A stretch of 53,996 bases of DNA from Malikia granosa (GCF_002980595.1 NZ_PVLQ01000021.1:1-53996); one strand, 5' to 3'. Positions 39,666 to 50,341 are shown, numbered from the stretch's first letter. The notes: generated by a model not told the origin, from the letters alone. A program made the numbers and translations.

Positions 39666-40777
39666 GCGAGCAGCCGCTCGGCGGCGGTCAGCGGGTAGCC
39701 CAGGGCCTGGGCCACGGCCGGATGCGTGACCTGGCCCTGGCAGCAATTGAGCCCGGCGCGCAGATGCGGGTCGGCGCGCAGCGCGCCTTGCCAGCCCAGC
39801 TCGGCCAGCATCAGCACATGGGGCAGGGTGGCATTGTTGAGCGCCAGCGTCGAGGTGCGCGCCACCGCGCCCGGCATGTTCGTCACCGCGTAGTGCAGCA
39901 CCCCGTCGACCAGATAGCTCGGATCGGTATGCGTGGTCGGGCGCGAGGTCTCGAAGCAGCCGCCCTGGTCGATCGCGACATCGACCAGCACGCTGCCCGG
40001 CTTCATGCGCGCGACCAGGGCGCGGCTGACCAGCTTGGGCGCGGTGGCGCCGGGCACCAGCACGCTGCCGATCACGGCGTCGGCGGCCAGCAGCTCCTCC
40101 TCGATCGCGGCCTGGGTCGAATGTCGGGTCGTGATCCGGCTGCCCCAGCGCTGGTCGAGCTGGCGCAGCCGCTCCAGGCTGCGGTCCAGCACCGTGACAT
40201 GGGCGCCCATGCCGGCGGCGATCTGCAGCGCCTGGCTGCCGACCACGCCGCCGCCCAGGATCACCAGCCGGGCCGCCGGCACGCCGGGCACGCCCGACAG
40301 CAGCACCCCCTGGCCGCCCTGCGACTTCTCGAGCAGGCGGGCCGCGACCTGGACCGACATCCGTCCCGCGACCTCGCTCATCGGCGCCAGCAGCGGCAGC
40401 CCGCCGCCCGGTCCGGTCACGGTCTCGTAGGCGATGCAGACGGCGCCCGAGGCCAGCAGGGCCTCGGTCTGGGCTCGGTCGGGCGCCAGGTGCAGGTAGG
40501 TGAACAGGATCTGGCCCCGGCGCAGCTGGGCGCATTCCTGCGCTTGCGGCTCCTTGACCTTGACCACCAGCTCGGCGCGCGCGAACAGCTCGGCCGCCGA
40601 GTCGACCAGCTCGGCGCCGGCGACGCGGTACTGGGCGTCTTCCATGCCGGCGCCGGCTCCCGCGCCGGCCTGCACCAGCACCCGGTGGCCAGCGGCCACC
40701 AGCTCGCGCACGCTGGCGGGCGTCAGGCCGACGCGGTGCTCGTGGTTCTTGATCTCCTTGGGGGTTCCGACGATCAT
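39662..40777 (-). CDS. ald: Alanine dehydrogenase
   Basis: The 371-residue protein matches Ald throughout: MIVGTPKEIKNHEHRVGLTP with the substrate Arg, VKVKEPQ with Lys, the catalytic His in LHLAPD, the NAD motif LGGGVVGSQAL, and DVAIDQGGCFETSRPTTH. It interconverts alanine and pyruvate with NAD and ammonia. Coupling to a Lon-like protease gene is unusual outside stress or low-oxygen clusters; no FNR-type site was seen upstream. Confidence 0.95.
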   Translation of the reverse strand: MIVGTPKEIKNHEHRVGLTPASVRELVAAGHRVLVQAGAGAGAGMEDAQYRVAGAELVDSAAELFARAELVVKVKEPQAQECAQLRRGQILFTYLHLAPDRAQTEALLASGAVCIAYETVTGPGGGLPLLAPMSEVAGRMSVQVAARLLEKSQGGQGVLLSGVPGVPAARLVILGGGVVGSQALQIAAGMGAHVTVLDRSLERLRQLDQRWGSRITTRHSTQAAIEEELLAADAVIGSVLVPGATAPKLVSRALVARMKPGSVLVDVAIDQGGCFETSRPTTHTDPSYLVDGVLHYAVTNMPGAVARTSTLALNNATLPHVLMLAELGWQGALRADPHLRAGLNCCQGQVTHPAVAQALGYPLTAAERLLA

Positions 40778-40894
40778 TTCAGCCTCCCGGACTTGCCGAT
40801 CCGCCCCCAGTCTCGCGGCTAGGGGGGCGAGCCGTCAAGGCCGCGCGCGGGGGGATCGCTAAAATCGGCCGATTTCGCATCCAGGGGAAAGCTC

Positions 40895-41767
40895 TTGTCC
40901 GACCGTCTCGCGGTGTTGCCGCAGTACCTGCTCCCGAAACGGGCCCTGACCCAGCTCGCCGGTGCCTTGGCGCGCCGTCCGCTCGGCGGCTTTACCCAGT
41001 CCAGCATCCGTCGCTTCGTCGCGCGCTACGGCGTCGACATGAGCGAGGCGGCCGAGCCCGACATCTCGCGCTACGCGACCTTCAACGACTTCTTCACGCG
41101 GGCGCTGAAGGAAGGCGCGCGCCCGCTGGCCGCAGCCGACTTCGTCTGCCCGGTCGACGGCGCGATCAGCCAGTTCGGTCGCATCGAGGGCGACCAGATC
41201 TTCCAGGCCAAGGGCCACCGCTATTCGACGACGGCACTGGTCGGCGGCGACGCCGAGCTGGCGGCGAAGTTCGACGGCGGCGAGTTCGCCACCCTCTACC
41301 TGAGCCCGCGCGACTACCACCGCATCCACATGCCCTGCTACGGGCGGCTGCAGCGCATGATCCATGTGCCGGGCGAGCTGTTCTCGGTCAACCCGACCAC
41401 GGCGCGCGGCGTGCCGGGCCTGTTCGCGCGCAACGAGCGCGTGGTCTGCGTCTTCGAGGGCCGCTTCGGCCCCTTCGTGCTGGTGCTGGTGGGCGCGACC
41501 ATCGTCGGCAGCATGGCCACGGTCTGGCATGGCCAGGTCAATCCGCCGCGTCCTGGCAAGATCCGCGAGTGGCGCTATGGCGACCTGCCGATTTCTCTGC
41601 AGGCCGGCGAGGAGATGGGCCGCTTCCTGCTCGGCTCCACCGTCGTGCTGCTGTTTCCCAGGGACCAGCTGAGCTTCGATCCGAGCTGGGCAGCGGGCGG
41701 TGCGGTGCGCATGGGCCAGGCCATGGGCCAGTTGCGTGCCCGCGCGAATCCGGCCGTTTCGCGCTGA
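40895..41767 (+). CDS. psd: Phosphatidylserine decarboxylase proenzyme
   Basis: The 290-residue protein has the Psd landmarks: FNDFFTRALKEGARP, VCPVDGAISQFG, the catalytic-type His in SPRDYHRIHMP, and LLGSTVVLLF where the Gly-Ser bond (Ser about 248) is self-cleaved to give the pyruvoyl group. It makes phosphatidylethanolamine at the inner membrane. The start is TTG 40895, preceded by AGGGGAAA; no ATG lies near the conserved N-terminus. It is divergent from ald. Confidence 0.95.
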   Translation: MSDRLAVLPQYLLPKRALTQLAGALARRPLGGFTQSSIRRFVARYGVDMSEAAEPDISRYATFNDFFTRALKEGARPLAAADFVCPVDGAISQFGRIEGDQIFQAKGHRYSTTALVGGDAELAAKFDGGEFATLYLSPRDYHRIHMPCYGRLQRMIHVPGELFSVNPTTARGVPGLFARNERVVCVFEGRFGPFVLVLVGATIVGSMATVWHGQVNPPRPGKIREWRYGDLPISLQAGEEMGRFLLGSTVVLLFPRDQLSFDPSWAAGGAVRMGQAMGQLRARANPAVSR

Positions 41768-41831
41768 GCGCCGGTCGCGTCAAATTCATGAACGCGGGGT
41801 GCCCCAGGGCCGGCCCCGCCAGGGAGACATC

Positions 41832-43136
41832 ATGTGGGATGCCACTTCGGCGACATTGCCCAACGGGGTCAGCATGGCCCATGCCGCCCAGGCCTTGGCC
41901 GCCGCACTTGGCTGCGGCCTGCTGACCGGCATCGAGCGCGAGCGCAACAAGGGGCGCGGGCCCTCGCGCGCGCTGGCCGGCCTGCGCAGTTTCTCGCTTG
42001 CCTGCGTCATGGGCGCGGTCGCGATGCTGACCGGCGAGTCCACCCTGGTCGCGGTCGGCGTCATCTTCCTGGCGGCCCTGTGCGTGGTCGCGCGGGCGCG
42101 CGAGCGAACCGAAGATCCGGGCGTCACGACCGAGATCGCCCTGGTGCTGACCTATCTGATCGGCGTGCTCTGCATCCTGAGCCTGCCGCTGGCGGCAGCC
42201 GTCGCGGTCGGCCAGACCGGCATCCTGTTTGCGCGCGAGCGCCTGCATGCCTTCGCCAACAACTGGCTGCGCCCGGCCGAGGTGCGCGACGGCATCCTGC
42301 TGGCGGCGCTGGCGCTGATCGCGCTGCCCCTGATGCCCGACCGGCCGTTCTGGGGCCAGATGCTCAACCCGCACCTGATCACGCAGCTGCTGACGCTGCT
42401 GCTGTTCATCCAGGCGCTTGCCCACCTGAGCCGGCGCCTGCTCGATGCGCGCCAGGCCGTGGCCCTGTCGGCGATCGCCTCGGGCTTCGTCTCCAGCACG
42501 GCGACCGTCGCGAGCATGGGGATTGCCGTGCGCGAGGGCAGATCCGATGCCAGGCTGATGGCGGGTGCCGGGCTGCTGTCCTGCGTCGCCACCTTGCTGC
42601 AGGTCCTGCTGGTGGCCCTGGCGGTGCAGCCCGCCTGGTTGCGCCTGTTGATCCTGCCCGCGCTGGCAGGGGCGGTGGTCGCGCTGGCCTGGGGCTGGTG
42701 GCTGGTCCGGGGGGCGCCGACCGACGGTCCTGATGCCGCCGCCGCAACGAGCGACCGCGAGGCGGCCGCTGCCGCGCTGGATGCCGACCGCATGTTCAGC
42801 CTGCGCGATGCGGCCCTGGTGGCCGGCTTGCTGACCGGCGTCCAGGCCCTGGTCTACGGCCTGGGCCTCTGGCTCGGCCAGGGTGGTGCGCTCGCTGGCA
42901 TCCTGCTGGCCGCGCTGGTCGACCTGCATTCCTCGCTGGCGGCCGTCTTTGCGCCGGCGCCGCCGGATGCTGCCGGCAAGGCCCTGGGCGCCGCGATGCT
43001 GGCGATCACGGTCCACGCCTTCAGCAAGTCGGCCACTGCCGGCTTTGCCGGCGGCTGGCGCTACCTGGCCTGGCTGGCGCCCGGGGTGTTCGGCCACACC
43101 GCCGTCGCCGTGGCATTGCTGGCCCTGAGCTTCTAG
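41832..43136 (+). CDS. MgtC/SapB-DUF4010 family membrane protein
   Basis: The 434-residue protein starts with an MgtC-like membrane module (LLTGIERERNKGRGPSRALAGLRSF) and continues with the DUF4010 membrane region (EIALVLTYLIGVL, GFVSSTATVASMGIAVREG, TVHAFSKSATAGFAGG), in total about 12 hydrophobic segments. It is an inner-membrane protein of unknown function, possibly ion transport. AGGGAGA precedes ATG 41832. It is the second MgtC-related gene in the window. Convergent with gorA. Confidence 0.85.
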   Translation: MWDATSATLPNGVSMAHAAQALAAALGCGLLTGIERERNKGRGPSRALAGLRSFSLACVMGAVAMLTGESTLVAVGVIFLAALCVVARARERTEDPGVTTEIALVLTYLIGVLCILSLPLAAAVAVGQTGILFARERLHAFANNWLRPAEVRDGILLAALALIALPLMPDRPFWGQMLNPHLITQLLTLLLFIQALAHLSRRLLDARQAVALSAIASGFVSSTATVASMGIAVREGRSDARLMAGAGLLSCVATLLQVLLVALAVQPAWLRLLILPALAGAVVALAWGWWLVRGAPTDGPDAAAATSDREAAAAALDADRMFSLRDAALVAGLLTGVQALVYGLGLWLGQGGALAGILLAALVDLHSSLAAVFAPAPPDAAGKALGAAMLAITVHAFSKSATAGFAGGWRYLAWLAPGVFGHTAVAVALLALSF

Positions 43137-43155
43137 CCGGTCCGGCCTTCGGTCT

Positions 43156-44571
43156 TCAAGCTGCCGCGCGCGCCGGCACCGGCTCGCGCATGGTCACGAA
43201 CTCCTCGGCGGCGGTCGGGTGGATGCCGAGCGTGGCATCGAACACCGCCTTGGTCGCTCCGGCCTTGAGCGCGACCGCGAAGCCCTGCACGATCTCGCCG
43301 GCCTCGGCGCCGACCATGTGCAGGCCCACCACCCGGTCGCTGGCGGCATCGACCAGCAGCTTCATCAGCGTGCGTTCCTGGCTGCCGCTCAGGGTGTGGC
43401 GCAGCGCGCGGAACTCGGAGCGGAACACCCGCACCTCGGCGTAGCGCTCGCGCGCCTGGGCCTCGGTCAGTCCCACCGTCGCGACATTGGGGTGGCAGAA
43501 GACGGCGGTCGGGATCAGCTCGTAGTCCATGCGGCGCGCCGGCTTGCCCGCCGCGGGGCCATAGAGATGATCGACCAATTGCATCGCCTCGCCCAGCGCG
43601 GCCGGGGTCAGCTGCACGCGCGAGGTCACGTCGCCCAGCGCATAGACCGAGGGCAGCTGGGTGCGGAAATCGGCATCGACCAGGATGCGGCCATCGGCAC
43701 CTTGCTCGATGCCCAGTTCGGCCAGTCCCAGCCCCTCGACATTCGGCACCCGTCCGGTGGCGTAGAGCGCGACATCGACCACCAGTTGGTTGCCGTCCTC
43801 CAGCGTCACATGCAGGCCGTCGGCCTCGCGCGTGATCGCCAGCACCCCGGCTGCCAGCCGCAGGTCGACGCCGGTCTTGCGCATCTCGGCGGCGGTGAAA
43901 TGGCGGATCTCGTCGTCGAAGCCGCGCAGGATCTGCTCGCCACGGTAGACCTGGGTCACGCGCGCGCCCAGGCCGTTGAAGATCGAGGCGAACTCGCAGG
44001 CGATGTAGCCGCCGCCGACCACCAGCAGCCGCTGCGGGAAGGGGTCGAGGTCGAAGGCCTGGTCGGAGCTGATCACATGCTCGCGGCCCTGGAAATGGGG
44101 CAGGTAGGGTTGGCCGCCGGTGGCGATCAGGATCCGCTCGGCGCTGTAGCCCTGATGTCCCGGGCTGCCGTCGGCGTTGAGCGTGGCGAGCTCGACCTCG
44201 TGCGGGCCAGTCAGCCTGGCATAGCCCTCGAGCAGTGTCACGCCGGAACCGCGCAGCAGGTTGGCATAGACGCCGTTGAGCCGGCTGATTTCCGTCGCCC
44301 GGCGCGACTTGAGCCGGCCCCAGTCCAGGCTGGGCGCCTCGCCCGCCCAGCCGAAGCCGCGCGACTCCTCGAAGCCCGCCGCGTAATCCGCCGCATAGCT
44401 GTAGAGCTTTTTCGGGATGCAGCCCAGGTTGACGCAGGTGCCGCCCAGGCCGTCCAGGCCCTGGGCCTCGGCCAGCGCCACGCGCACGCCGCGCTGCGCC
44501 GCCATCCGGGCCGCGCGCACGCCGCCGCTGCCGCCACCGATCACGAGCAGGTCGAAGTCGAATTGTTTCAT
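43156..44571 (-). CDS. gorA: Glutathione-disulfide reductase
   Basis: The 471-residue flavoprotein has the FAD motif VIGGGSGGVRAAR, the redox disulfide Cys46-Cys51 in CVNLGC, the NAD(P) motif VVGGGYIACEFASI followed by an Arg consistent with NADPH, and the C-terminal His-Glu pair in HPTAAEE. It reduces glutathione disulfide in the cytoplasm. The ATG at 44571 is the conserved start. Confidence 0.93.
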   Translation of the reverse strand: MKQFDFDLLVIGGGSGGVRAARMAAQRGVRVALAEAQGLDGLGGTCVNLGCIPKKLYSYAADYAAGFEESRGFGWAGEAPSLDWGRLKSRRATEISRLNGVYANLLRGSGVTLLEGYARLTGPHEVELATLNADGSPGHQGYSAERILIATGGQPYLPHFQGREHVISSDQAFDLDPFPQRLLVVGGGYIACEFASIFNGLGARVTQVYRGEQILRGFDDEIRHFTAAEMRKTGVDLRLAAGVLAITREADGLHVTLEDGNQLVVDVALYATGRVPNVEGLGLAELGIEQGADGRILVDADFRTQLPSVYALGDVTSRVQLTPAALGEAMQLVDHLYGPAAGKPARRMDYELIPTAVFCHPNVATVGLTEAQARERYAEVRVFRSEFRALRHTLSGSQERTLMKLLVDAASDRVVGLHMVGAEAGEIVQGFAVALKAGATKAVFDATLGIHPTAAEEFVTMREPVPARAAA

Positions 44572-44665
44572 GTTGGCCCTTTCTGTCTTGTCTGCGGTCG
44601 ATTGTCATGCGCTTTGCCGCCGCCCGCTCTAGCCAGGATTTGGCCGCATGCCTATGATGGTTGTC

Positions 44666-45487
44666 ATGTTTAATCAGATTACCGTTCGCGCGTTGTCGAT
44701 GGCCCTGGCCGCCTCCTTTTCATTGCCGCTGCTGGCGCAGCAGGCCGAGCCGGCAGAGTCGAAGGCGCCGGTGCGCCATTACCTGATCGGCGCCGCCCTG
44801 TCGTCCGGGCAGAACCATGTCGGCTCCGACGGGCGCGAGCTTGGCCTGCAGCCCATCCTGGGTTTTTGGGCTGGCCGCTATCGGCTGTCGACCGGGCGCG
44901 CGAGTTCGCTTTGGAACGTCGGGCGCGAGACCGTCGTCGATCCCGGCCTGAGCACGACGCTGCTGAGCCATTCGGACTGGTCGCTCGGCGCCTCGCTGAA
45001 CTGGGACAGCGGACGCAAGTCGGGCGACGACCCGTTGCTGGCCGGCGTGCCCGACCTGCACTCGACGCTGCGCGGCAAGCTGTCGGTCGGCTATGCCTTC
45101 GCACCGCGCTGGTCGCTCGGCCTGAGCAGCAGCCATGATCTGCTCGGGCGCGACGGGGGCGGGCGCTATTCGGCTTCCCTGGGCTACCGCCAGCCCCTGT
45201 CCGAGCGCTCCTACTGGGACGCCTCGTTCGCGGCGAACTGGGGCAACCGCGACTACATGCGCAGCCACTACGGCATTCCCGCCTCGGGTCAGCGCGCCGC
45301 CTACCAGTTGGACGGCGGCATCGAAGGCGTGAGCCTGGGCCTGGGCTACACGACGGCAATCAACCACAACTGGGTCAGCTATGCCGGCCTGAGCCTGTCG
45401 CGGCTGCTGGGCGACGCCGGCAGCAGTCCGGTGGTCGGATCACGCCAGGTCTGGGGTGCCAGCGTGGGCGTCGCCTACCGCTACTGA
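44666..45487 (+). CDS. MipA/OmpV family outer-membrane protein
   Basis: The 273-residue protein has a signal peptide (hydrophobic segment ending in LLAQQ) and a beta-barrel pattern: YLIGAALSSG, FWAGRYRLSTGR, SLGASLNWDSGRK, LRGKLSVGYAF, and a C-terminal Tyr-Arg-Tyr ending, as in outer-membrane barrels. MipA/OmpV proteins are porin-like, some linked to the murein-synthesising machinery or osmolarity. ATG 44666 gives a typical signal peptide; ATG 44648 would add six residues. It is divergent from gorA and ends ten bases before the uvrA stop. Confidence 0.88.
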   Translation: MFNQITVRALSMALAASFSLPLLAQQAEPAESKAPVRHYLIGAALSSGQNHVGSDGRELGLQPILGFWAGRYRLSTGRASSLWNVGRETVVDPGLSTTLLSHSDWSLGASLNWDSGRKSGDDPLLAGVPDLHSTLRGKLSVGYAFAPRWSLGLSSSHDLLGRDGGGRYSASLGYRQPLSERSYWDASFAANWGNRDYMRSHYGIPASGQRAAYQLDGGIEGVSLGLGYTTAINHNWVSYAGLSLSRLLGDAGSSPVVGSRQVWGASVGVAYRY

Positions 45488-45497
45488 GCGCGCCGGC

Positions 45498-48400
45498 TCA
45501 GGCCAGCAACCGGGCCAGATAGCGCCCGGTGTGACTGGCCGGGTTCGCCGCCACCTGCTCGGGCGTGCCGGTCGCGACCACCTGGCCGCCGCCCGAGCCG
45601 CCCTCGGGCCCCATGTCGATCAGCCAGTCGGCGGTCTTGATCACGTCGAGGTTGTGCTCGATCACGACGATGGTGTTGCCGGCGTCGCGCAGCTGGTGCA
45701 AGACCTTCAGCAGCAGCTCGATGTCGCCGAAATGCAGGCCGGTCGTCGGCTCGTCGAGGATGTAGAGCGTGCGCCCGGTATCGCGCTTGGACAGCTCCTG
45801 CGCCAGCTTGACCCGCTGCGCCTCGCCGCCCGACAGCGTGGTCGCGCTCTGGCCCAGGCGCACATAGCTCAGTCCCACGTCGAGCAGGGTCTGCAGCTTG
45901 CGCTGCAGCGTCGGCACGGCCTGGAAGAAGCCGTAGGCCTGCTCGACCGTCAGCTCCAGGATCTGCGCGATGTTGAGCCCCTTGTACTGCACCTCCAGCG
46001 TCTCGCGGTTGTAGCGCTGGCCCTTGCAGATGTCGCAGGGCACGTAGACATCGGGCAGGAAATGCATCTCGACCTTGACCACGCCGTCGCCCTGGCAGGC
46101 CTCGCAGCGTCCGCCGCCGGCCGACGATGACACGTTGAACGAGAACCGTCCCGGCCCGTAGCCGCGCTCGCGCGCCGCCGGCACCTCGGCCATCAGCTCG
46201 CGGATGCCGGTGAAGAGTCCGGTGTAGGTCGCCGGGTTGCTGCGCGGCGTGCGTCCGATCGGGCTCTGGTCGACGTTGATGACCTTGTCGAAATGCTCGA
46301 TGCCCTCGATCGCCTCGTGCGGTTCGGGTTCGTCGTGCGAGCGGTACAGATGCCGCGCCACCGCCGCGTACAGCGTGTCGTTGACCAGGGTCGACTTGCC
46401 CGATCCGCTCACCCCCGTGACGCAGGTCAGCAGGCCGACCGGGAAATCCACCGTCACGTCCCGCAGGCTGTGGCCGCTGGCCTTGACCACCCGCAGCGTC
46501 TGCAGGCCGCTGGCGCTGGGTGCCGGCTGGGCGCGCGGAGTCCAGGCCTGGGCCTTGGCGCCTTTCTTCGCCGCGGCGGGCGCCGCCGGAGCCTTTTCCG
46601 GTAGCCAGGGCGTGCGCCTGGCCGGCACTGCGATCTGGCGTGCGCCGGTCAGGTACTGGCCGGTCAGCGAGTCCGGGTTCGCCATCACCTCGGCGCAGCT
46701 GCCCTGCGCGACGACATGGCCGCCATGCACGCCCGCGCCCGGCCCCATGTCGATCACGTGGTCGGCGGCGCGGATCATGTCCTCGTCATGCTCGACCACC
46801 AGCACGCTGTTGCCGAGGTCGCGCAGGTGCTTCAGGGTCTCGATCAGCCGGTCGTTGTCGCGCTGGTGCAGGCCGATGCTGGGCTCGTCGAGCACATACA
46901 TCACCCCGGTCAGCCCGGAGCCGATCTGCGACGCGAGCCGGATGCGCTGCGCCTCGCCGCCCGACAGGGTTTCGGCGCTGCGGTCCAGGCTCAGGTAGTT
47001 GAGTCCGACATCGTTGAGGAACTTGAGCCGCGCCGCGATCTCGCGCACCACCTTGTCGGCGATCTCGGCCTTGGCGCCTTGCAGCTGCAGGGTCTGGAAG
47101 TAGTGCAGCGATTCCCCCAGCGTCTGGCGGCCGATCTGGTGGATGCTGCGCTTGTTTCCGTCCTCGCCGAGCAGCACATGGCGCGCCTCCTGGCGCAGGC
47201 GCGCGCCCTGGCAGGCGGGGCAGGGCTGGGTGGCGCGGTAGCGCGCCAGTTCCTCGCGCACCGTGGCGCTGTCGGTCTCGCGCCAGCGGCGCTCGAAATT
47301 GCGCAGGATGCCCTCGAAGGGATGGCGCTTGACGATCTTGCGTCCGCCGTCCATGGCGTACTGGAAGGCGACCTCATCGCTGCCCGAGCCGTACAGCAGC
47401 ACCTGCTGCACCGGCGCCGGCAGGTCCTCCCAGGGCGCTTCGGCATCGAAGCCGTAGTGGGCGGCCAGGCTCTCGACCAGCGCGAAATACTGGCCGTTGC
47501 GCCGGTCCCAGCCCTTGATCGCGCCGCTGGCCAGGCTCAGGCTCGGGAAGGCGACCACGCGCGCCGGATCGAAGACATCAGTCTGGCCCAGGCCGTCGCA
47601 GGCCGGGCAGGCGCCGACCGGCGAGTTGAACGAGAACAGCCGTGGCTCCATCTCGCCGAGCGCGTAGCTGCACAGCGGGCAGGCGAAGCGGGCGCTGAAC
47701 AGGTGCTCGACGCCGCTGTCCATCTCGAGCGCGATCGCCTTGCCGTCGCTCAGGCGCAGCGCGGCCTCGAAGCTCTCGGCCAGCCGTTGCTGGGCATCCG
47801 GGCGGACCTTGAGCCGATCCAGCACCACGTCGAGGTTGTGCTTCTCGTGGCGTGCCAGCGCCGGCATGGCGTCCGCGTCGAGTATCTGGCCATCGAGCCG
47901 GAAGCGCACATAGCCCTGGGCCTGCAGCGCCGCCAGCTGGTCGGCGAATTCGCCCTTGCGCTCGCGCGCGATCGGCGCCAGCACCATCAGCTTGCTGTCC
48001 TCGGGCAGTTTCAGCACATGGTCGACCATCTGGCTCACCGTCTGCGCCTGTAGCGCCAGCCCATGCTCGGGGCAGTGCGGCGTGCCGGCGCGCGCGAACA
48101 GCAGCCGCAAATAATCGTGGATCTCGGTCACGGTGCCCACCGTCGAGCGCGGGTTGTGACTGGTCGCCTTCTGCTCGATGCTGATGGCCGGGCTCAGGCC
48201 CTCGATCAGGTCGACGTCGGGCTTGTCCATCAGCTGCAGGAACTGGCGCGCATAGGCCGACAGGCTCTCGACATAGCGGCGCTGGCCCTCGGCATAGAGG
48301 GTGTCGAAGGCCAGGCTGGACTTGCCGGAGCCCGACAGGCCGGTGATCACGACCAGCGCGTGCTTCGGGATGTCGAGGTCGACGTTCTTGAGGTTGTGGG

Positions 48401-48509
48401 TGCGCGCGCCGCGCACGCTCAGCATGGGGCGGCGCCAGGCGTCGCGCAGATAGGTGCCGCTGGGGGCGGATCCGGCGTCGGAGTGGGGGCTGGGCTGGGT
48501 ATCGTTCAC
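45498..48509 (-). CDS. uvrA: Excinuclease ABC subunit A
   Basis: The roughly 1000-residue protein is Uvr[11 protein letters not shown] at the start, Walker [13 protein letters not shown] and [12 protein letters not shown], two signature motifs (LSGGEAQR), and zinc-binding Cys pairs in CPLCSY...CPACDG and CEACQG...CDICKG. It finds DNA lesions in nucleotide-excision repair. An Ala/Pro/Lys-rich insertion sits between the halves (about residues 655-690). The start is uncertain: GTG 48509 gives a 28-residue extension with normal codon use, as in many relatives; ATG 48425 lies just before the first conserved motif. Frames further upstream are less likely. No LexA box was seen. Confidence 0.95.
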   Translation of the reverse strand: MNDTQPSPHSDAGSAPSGTYLRDAWRRPMLSVRGARTHNLKNVDLDIPKHALVVITGLSGSGKSSLAFDTLYAEGQRRYVESLSAYARQFLQLMDKPDVDLIEGLSPAISIEQKATSHNPRSTVGTVTEIHDYLRLLFARAGTPHCPEHGLALQAQTVSQMVDHVLKLPEDSKLMVLAPIARERKGEFADQLAALQAQGYVRFRLDGQILDADAMPALARHEKHNLDVVLDRLKVRPDAQQRLAESFEAALRLSDGKAIALEMDSGVEHLFSARFACPLCSYALGEMEPRLFSFNSPVGACPACDGLGQTDVFDPARVVAFPSLSLASGAIKGWDRRNGQYFALVESLAAHYGFDAEAPWEDLPAPVQQVLLYGSGSDEVAFQYAMDGGRKIVKRHPFEGILRNFERRWRETDSATVREELARYRATQPCPACQGARLRQEARHVLLGEDGNKRSIHQIGRQTLGESLHYFQTLQLQGAKAEIADKVVREIAARLKFLNDVGLNYLSLDRSAETLSGGEAQRIRLASQIGSGLTGVMYVLDEPSIGLHQRDNDRLIETLKHLRDLGNSVLVVEHDEDMIRAADHVIDMGPGAGVHGGHVVAQGSCAEVMANPDSLTGQYLTGARQIAVPARRTPWLPEKAPAAPAAAKKGAKAQAWTPRAQPAPSASGLQTLRVVKASGHSLRDVTVDFPVGLLTCVTGVSGSGKSTLVNDTLYAAVARHLYRSHDEPEPHEAIEGIEHFDKVINVDQSPIGRTPRSNPATYTGLFTGIRELMAEVPAARERGYGPGRFSFNVSSSAGGGRCEACQGDGVVKVEMHFLPDVYVPCDICKGQRYNRETLEVQYKGLNIAQILELTVEQAYGFFQAVPTLQRKLQTLLDVGLSYVRLGQSATTLSGGEAQRVKLAQELSKRDTGRTLYILDEPTTGLHFGDIELLLKVLHQLRDAGNTIVVIEHNLDVIKTADWLIDMGPEGGSGGGQVVATGTPEQVAANPASHTGRYLARLLA

Positions 48510-48672
48510 GAATCTGGGGGGCGGCAAGGCCCGGCACGGGCAACCCGCCATGATAGGCGCGCGCCGCGGCCCGAGTCCAGTCAGGGCTGTTGCCTGGCCG
48601 CACGGGAACCCCACGGTGGTTTGCTACACTAGCTCGCATCATGTTCATTCCTCGCAACGGCAGCATCGCTTG

Positions 48673-48695
48673 CCTGGCTCCCCGAGAGAGCCAGG
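48673..48695 (+). promoter_or_regulatory. Hairpin in the trpE leader
   Basis: CCTGGCTC (48673-48680) pairs with GAGCCAGG (48688-48695), loop CCCGAGA, about 150 bases before trpE. No T-run follows and no Trp-rich leader ORF is visible, so an attenuator is not shown; other roles or chance are possible. Confidence 0.3.
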
Positions 48696-48828
48696 GAGCC
48701 TGGCCTTGGCGCAAGCCATAAGTTCGCGTCACCCCCCGACCGCTCGGCACGCTGGCTGCCGCGCTCTCGCGCCCCGAACAGGGCACAGGCATGAATGAAC
48801 GTCCCGCGCCGCGCGGGAACTGGGCTGC

Positions 48829-48834
48829 AGGAGG
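48829..48834 (+). promoter_or_regulatory. Shine-Dalgarno fixing the trpE GTG start
   Basis: AGGAGG lies seven bases before GTG 48842. The in-frame ATG at 48791 has no such signal. Confidence 0.8.
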
Positions 48835-48841
48835 CTCAATC

Positions 48842-50341
48842 GTGATCACCGAAACCGAATTCCAGGACCTGGCCCGGCAAGGCTACAACCGCATCCCGCT
48901 GACCGCGGAAGCCTTTGCCGATCTCGAGACCCCGCTCTCGCTCTACCTCAAGCTCGCCGCCGTGCAGGATGGCGGCCGCAACAGCTTCCTGCTCGAGTCC
49001 GTCGTCGGCGGCGAACGCTTCGGCCGCTACAGCTTCATCGGCCTGCCGGCGCGCGTCGCGCTCAAGGCCAGCGGCTTCGGCGCGGATGCGAAGACCGAGG
49101 TGCTGCGCGACGGCATCGTGGTCGAGACCGCATCCGGCAACCCGCTCGACTTCATCGAGGCCTACCAGCGCCGCTTCAAGGTCGCGCTGCGTCCCGGCAT
49201 GCCGCGCTTCTGCGGCGGCCTGGCCGGCTACTTCGGCTACGACACGGTGCGCCACATCGAGAAGAAGCTCGAGCGCAGCTGCCCGCCCGACGACATCGGC
49301 ATGCCCGACATCCACCTGCTGCACTGCGAGGAGCTGGCGGTCATCGACAACCTGTCGGGCAAGCTGCACCTGATGGTCTATGCCGACCCGGCTGAACCCG
49401 ATGCCTATGTCCGTGCCCAGGCCCGCCTGGCCGAGCTCAAGGCGCGCCTGAACGTGCCAGTCCAGGTGCCGCCGGTGCAGGTGCAGCCCCATGCGCCCGA
49501 GCTCCGCCCCTATGCCAAGCAAGACTTCCTGGCCGCGGTCGAACGCGCCCAGGGCCTGATCCGGGGCGGCGACTTCATGCAGATCGTGATGGGCCAGCGC
49601 ATCAGCAAGCCCTACACCCAGAGCCCGCTGAGCCTGTACCGCGCCTTGCGCACGCTCAACCCCAGCCCCTATATGTACTACTACCACCTGGATGACGCCC
49701 AGGTGGTGGGTTCCTCGCCCGAGATCCTGGTGCGCCAGGAGCGCACCGCCGAAGGCACCAAGGTCACGATCCGCCCGCTCGCCGGCACTCGTCCGCGCGG
49801 CGCCACGATCGAGCTCGACCAGGCGGCCGAGCGTGACCTGCTGGCCGATCCCAAGGAGCGCGCCGAGCATGTGATGCTGATCGACCTGGCGCGCAACGAC
49901 ATCGGCCGCATCGCCGAGACCGGCAGCGTCAAGGTCACCGAGGCGTTCCAGACCGAGCGCTACAGCCATGTGATGCACATCGTCTCCAACGTCGAGGGCA
50001 TCCTGAAGGCCGGCCTGTCGAACATGGACGTGCTCAAGGCCGCCTTCCCGGCCGGCACGCTGAGCGGCGCGCCCAAGGTGCACGCGATGGAGCTGATCGA
50101 CCAGCTCGAGCTGTCCAAGCGCGGCGTCTACGGCGGCGCCTGCGGCTACCTGAGCTACGCCGGCGACATGGACGTCGCGATCGCGATCCGCACCGGCGTC
50201 GTCAAGGATGGCCTGCTGCATGTCGCGGCGGCCGCCGGCGTGGTGGCCGACTCGATACCCGAGCTCGAGTGGAAGGAAACCGAACACAAGGCCCGCGCCG
50301 TGCTGCGCGCGAGCGAACTGGTCGAGGAGGGCCTGCAATGA
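48842..50341 (+). CDS. trpE: Anthranilate synthase component I
   Basis: The 499-residue protein has the Trp feedback motif [16 protein letters not shown] and the chorismate-active-site motifs [36 protein letters not shown] and [22 protein letters not shown]. It makes anthranilate from chorismate with TrpG. GTG 48842 is chosen on the AGGAGG signal and the conserved N-terminus [19 protein letters not shown]. The stop overlaps the trpG start by four bases (ATGA). Confidence 0.96.
   Translation: MITETEFQDLARQGYNRIPLTAEAFADLETPLSLYLKLAAVQDGGRNSFLLESVVGGERFGRYSFIGLPARVALKASGFGADAKTEVLRDGIVVETASGNPLDFIEAYQRRFKVALRPGMPRFCGGLAGYFGYDTVRHIEKKLERSCPPDDIGMPDIHLLHCEELAVIDNLSGKLHLMVYADPAEPDAYVRAQARLAELKARLNVPVQVPPVQVQPHAPELRPYAKQDFLAAVERAQGLIRGGDFMQIVMGQRISKPYTQSPLSLYRALRTLNPSPYMYYYHLDDAQVVGSSPEILVRQERTAEGTKVTIRPLAGTRPRGATIELDQAAERDLLADPKERAEHVMLIDLARNDIGRIAETGSVKVTEAFQTERYSHVMHIVSNVEGILKAGLSNMDVLKAAFPAGTLSGAPKVHAMELIDQLELSKRGVYGGACGYLSYAGDMDVAIAIRTGVVKDGLLHVAAAAGVVADSIPELEWKETEHKARAVLRASELVEEGLQ

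Noticed and set aside
37209-40535. Longer 1108-residue reading of the Lon-like protease gene
   Set aside because: The extra N-terminal part is the +1 shadow of ald; the conserved protein starts at ATG 39665, overlapping the ald stop.
48510-48620. LexA box upstream of uvrA
   Set aside because: No CTGT-N8-ACAG-like palindrome was found in the interval.
48791-48841. trp leader peptide starting at ATG 48791
   Set aside because: It is in frame with trpE without a stop, has a single Trp codon and lacks a Shine-Dalgarno.
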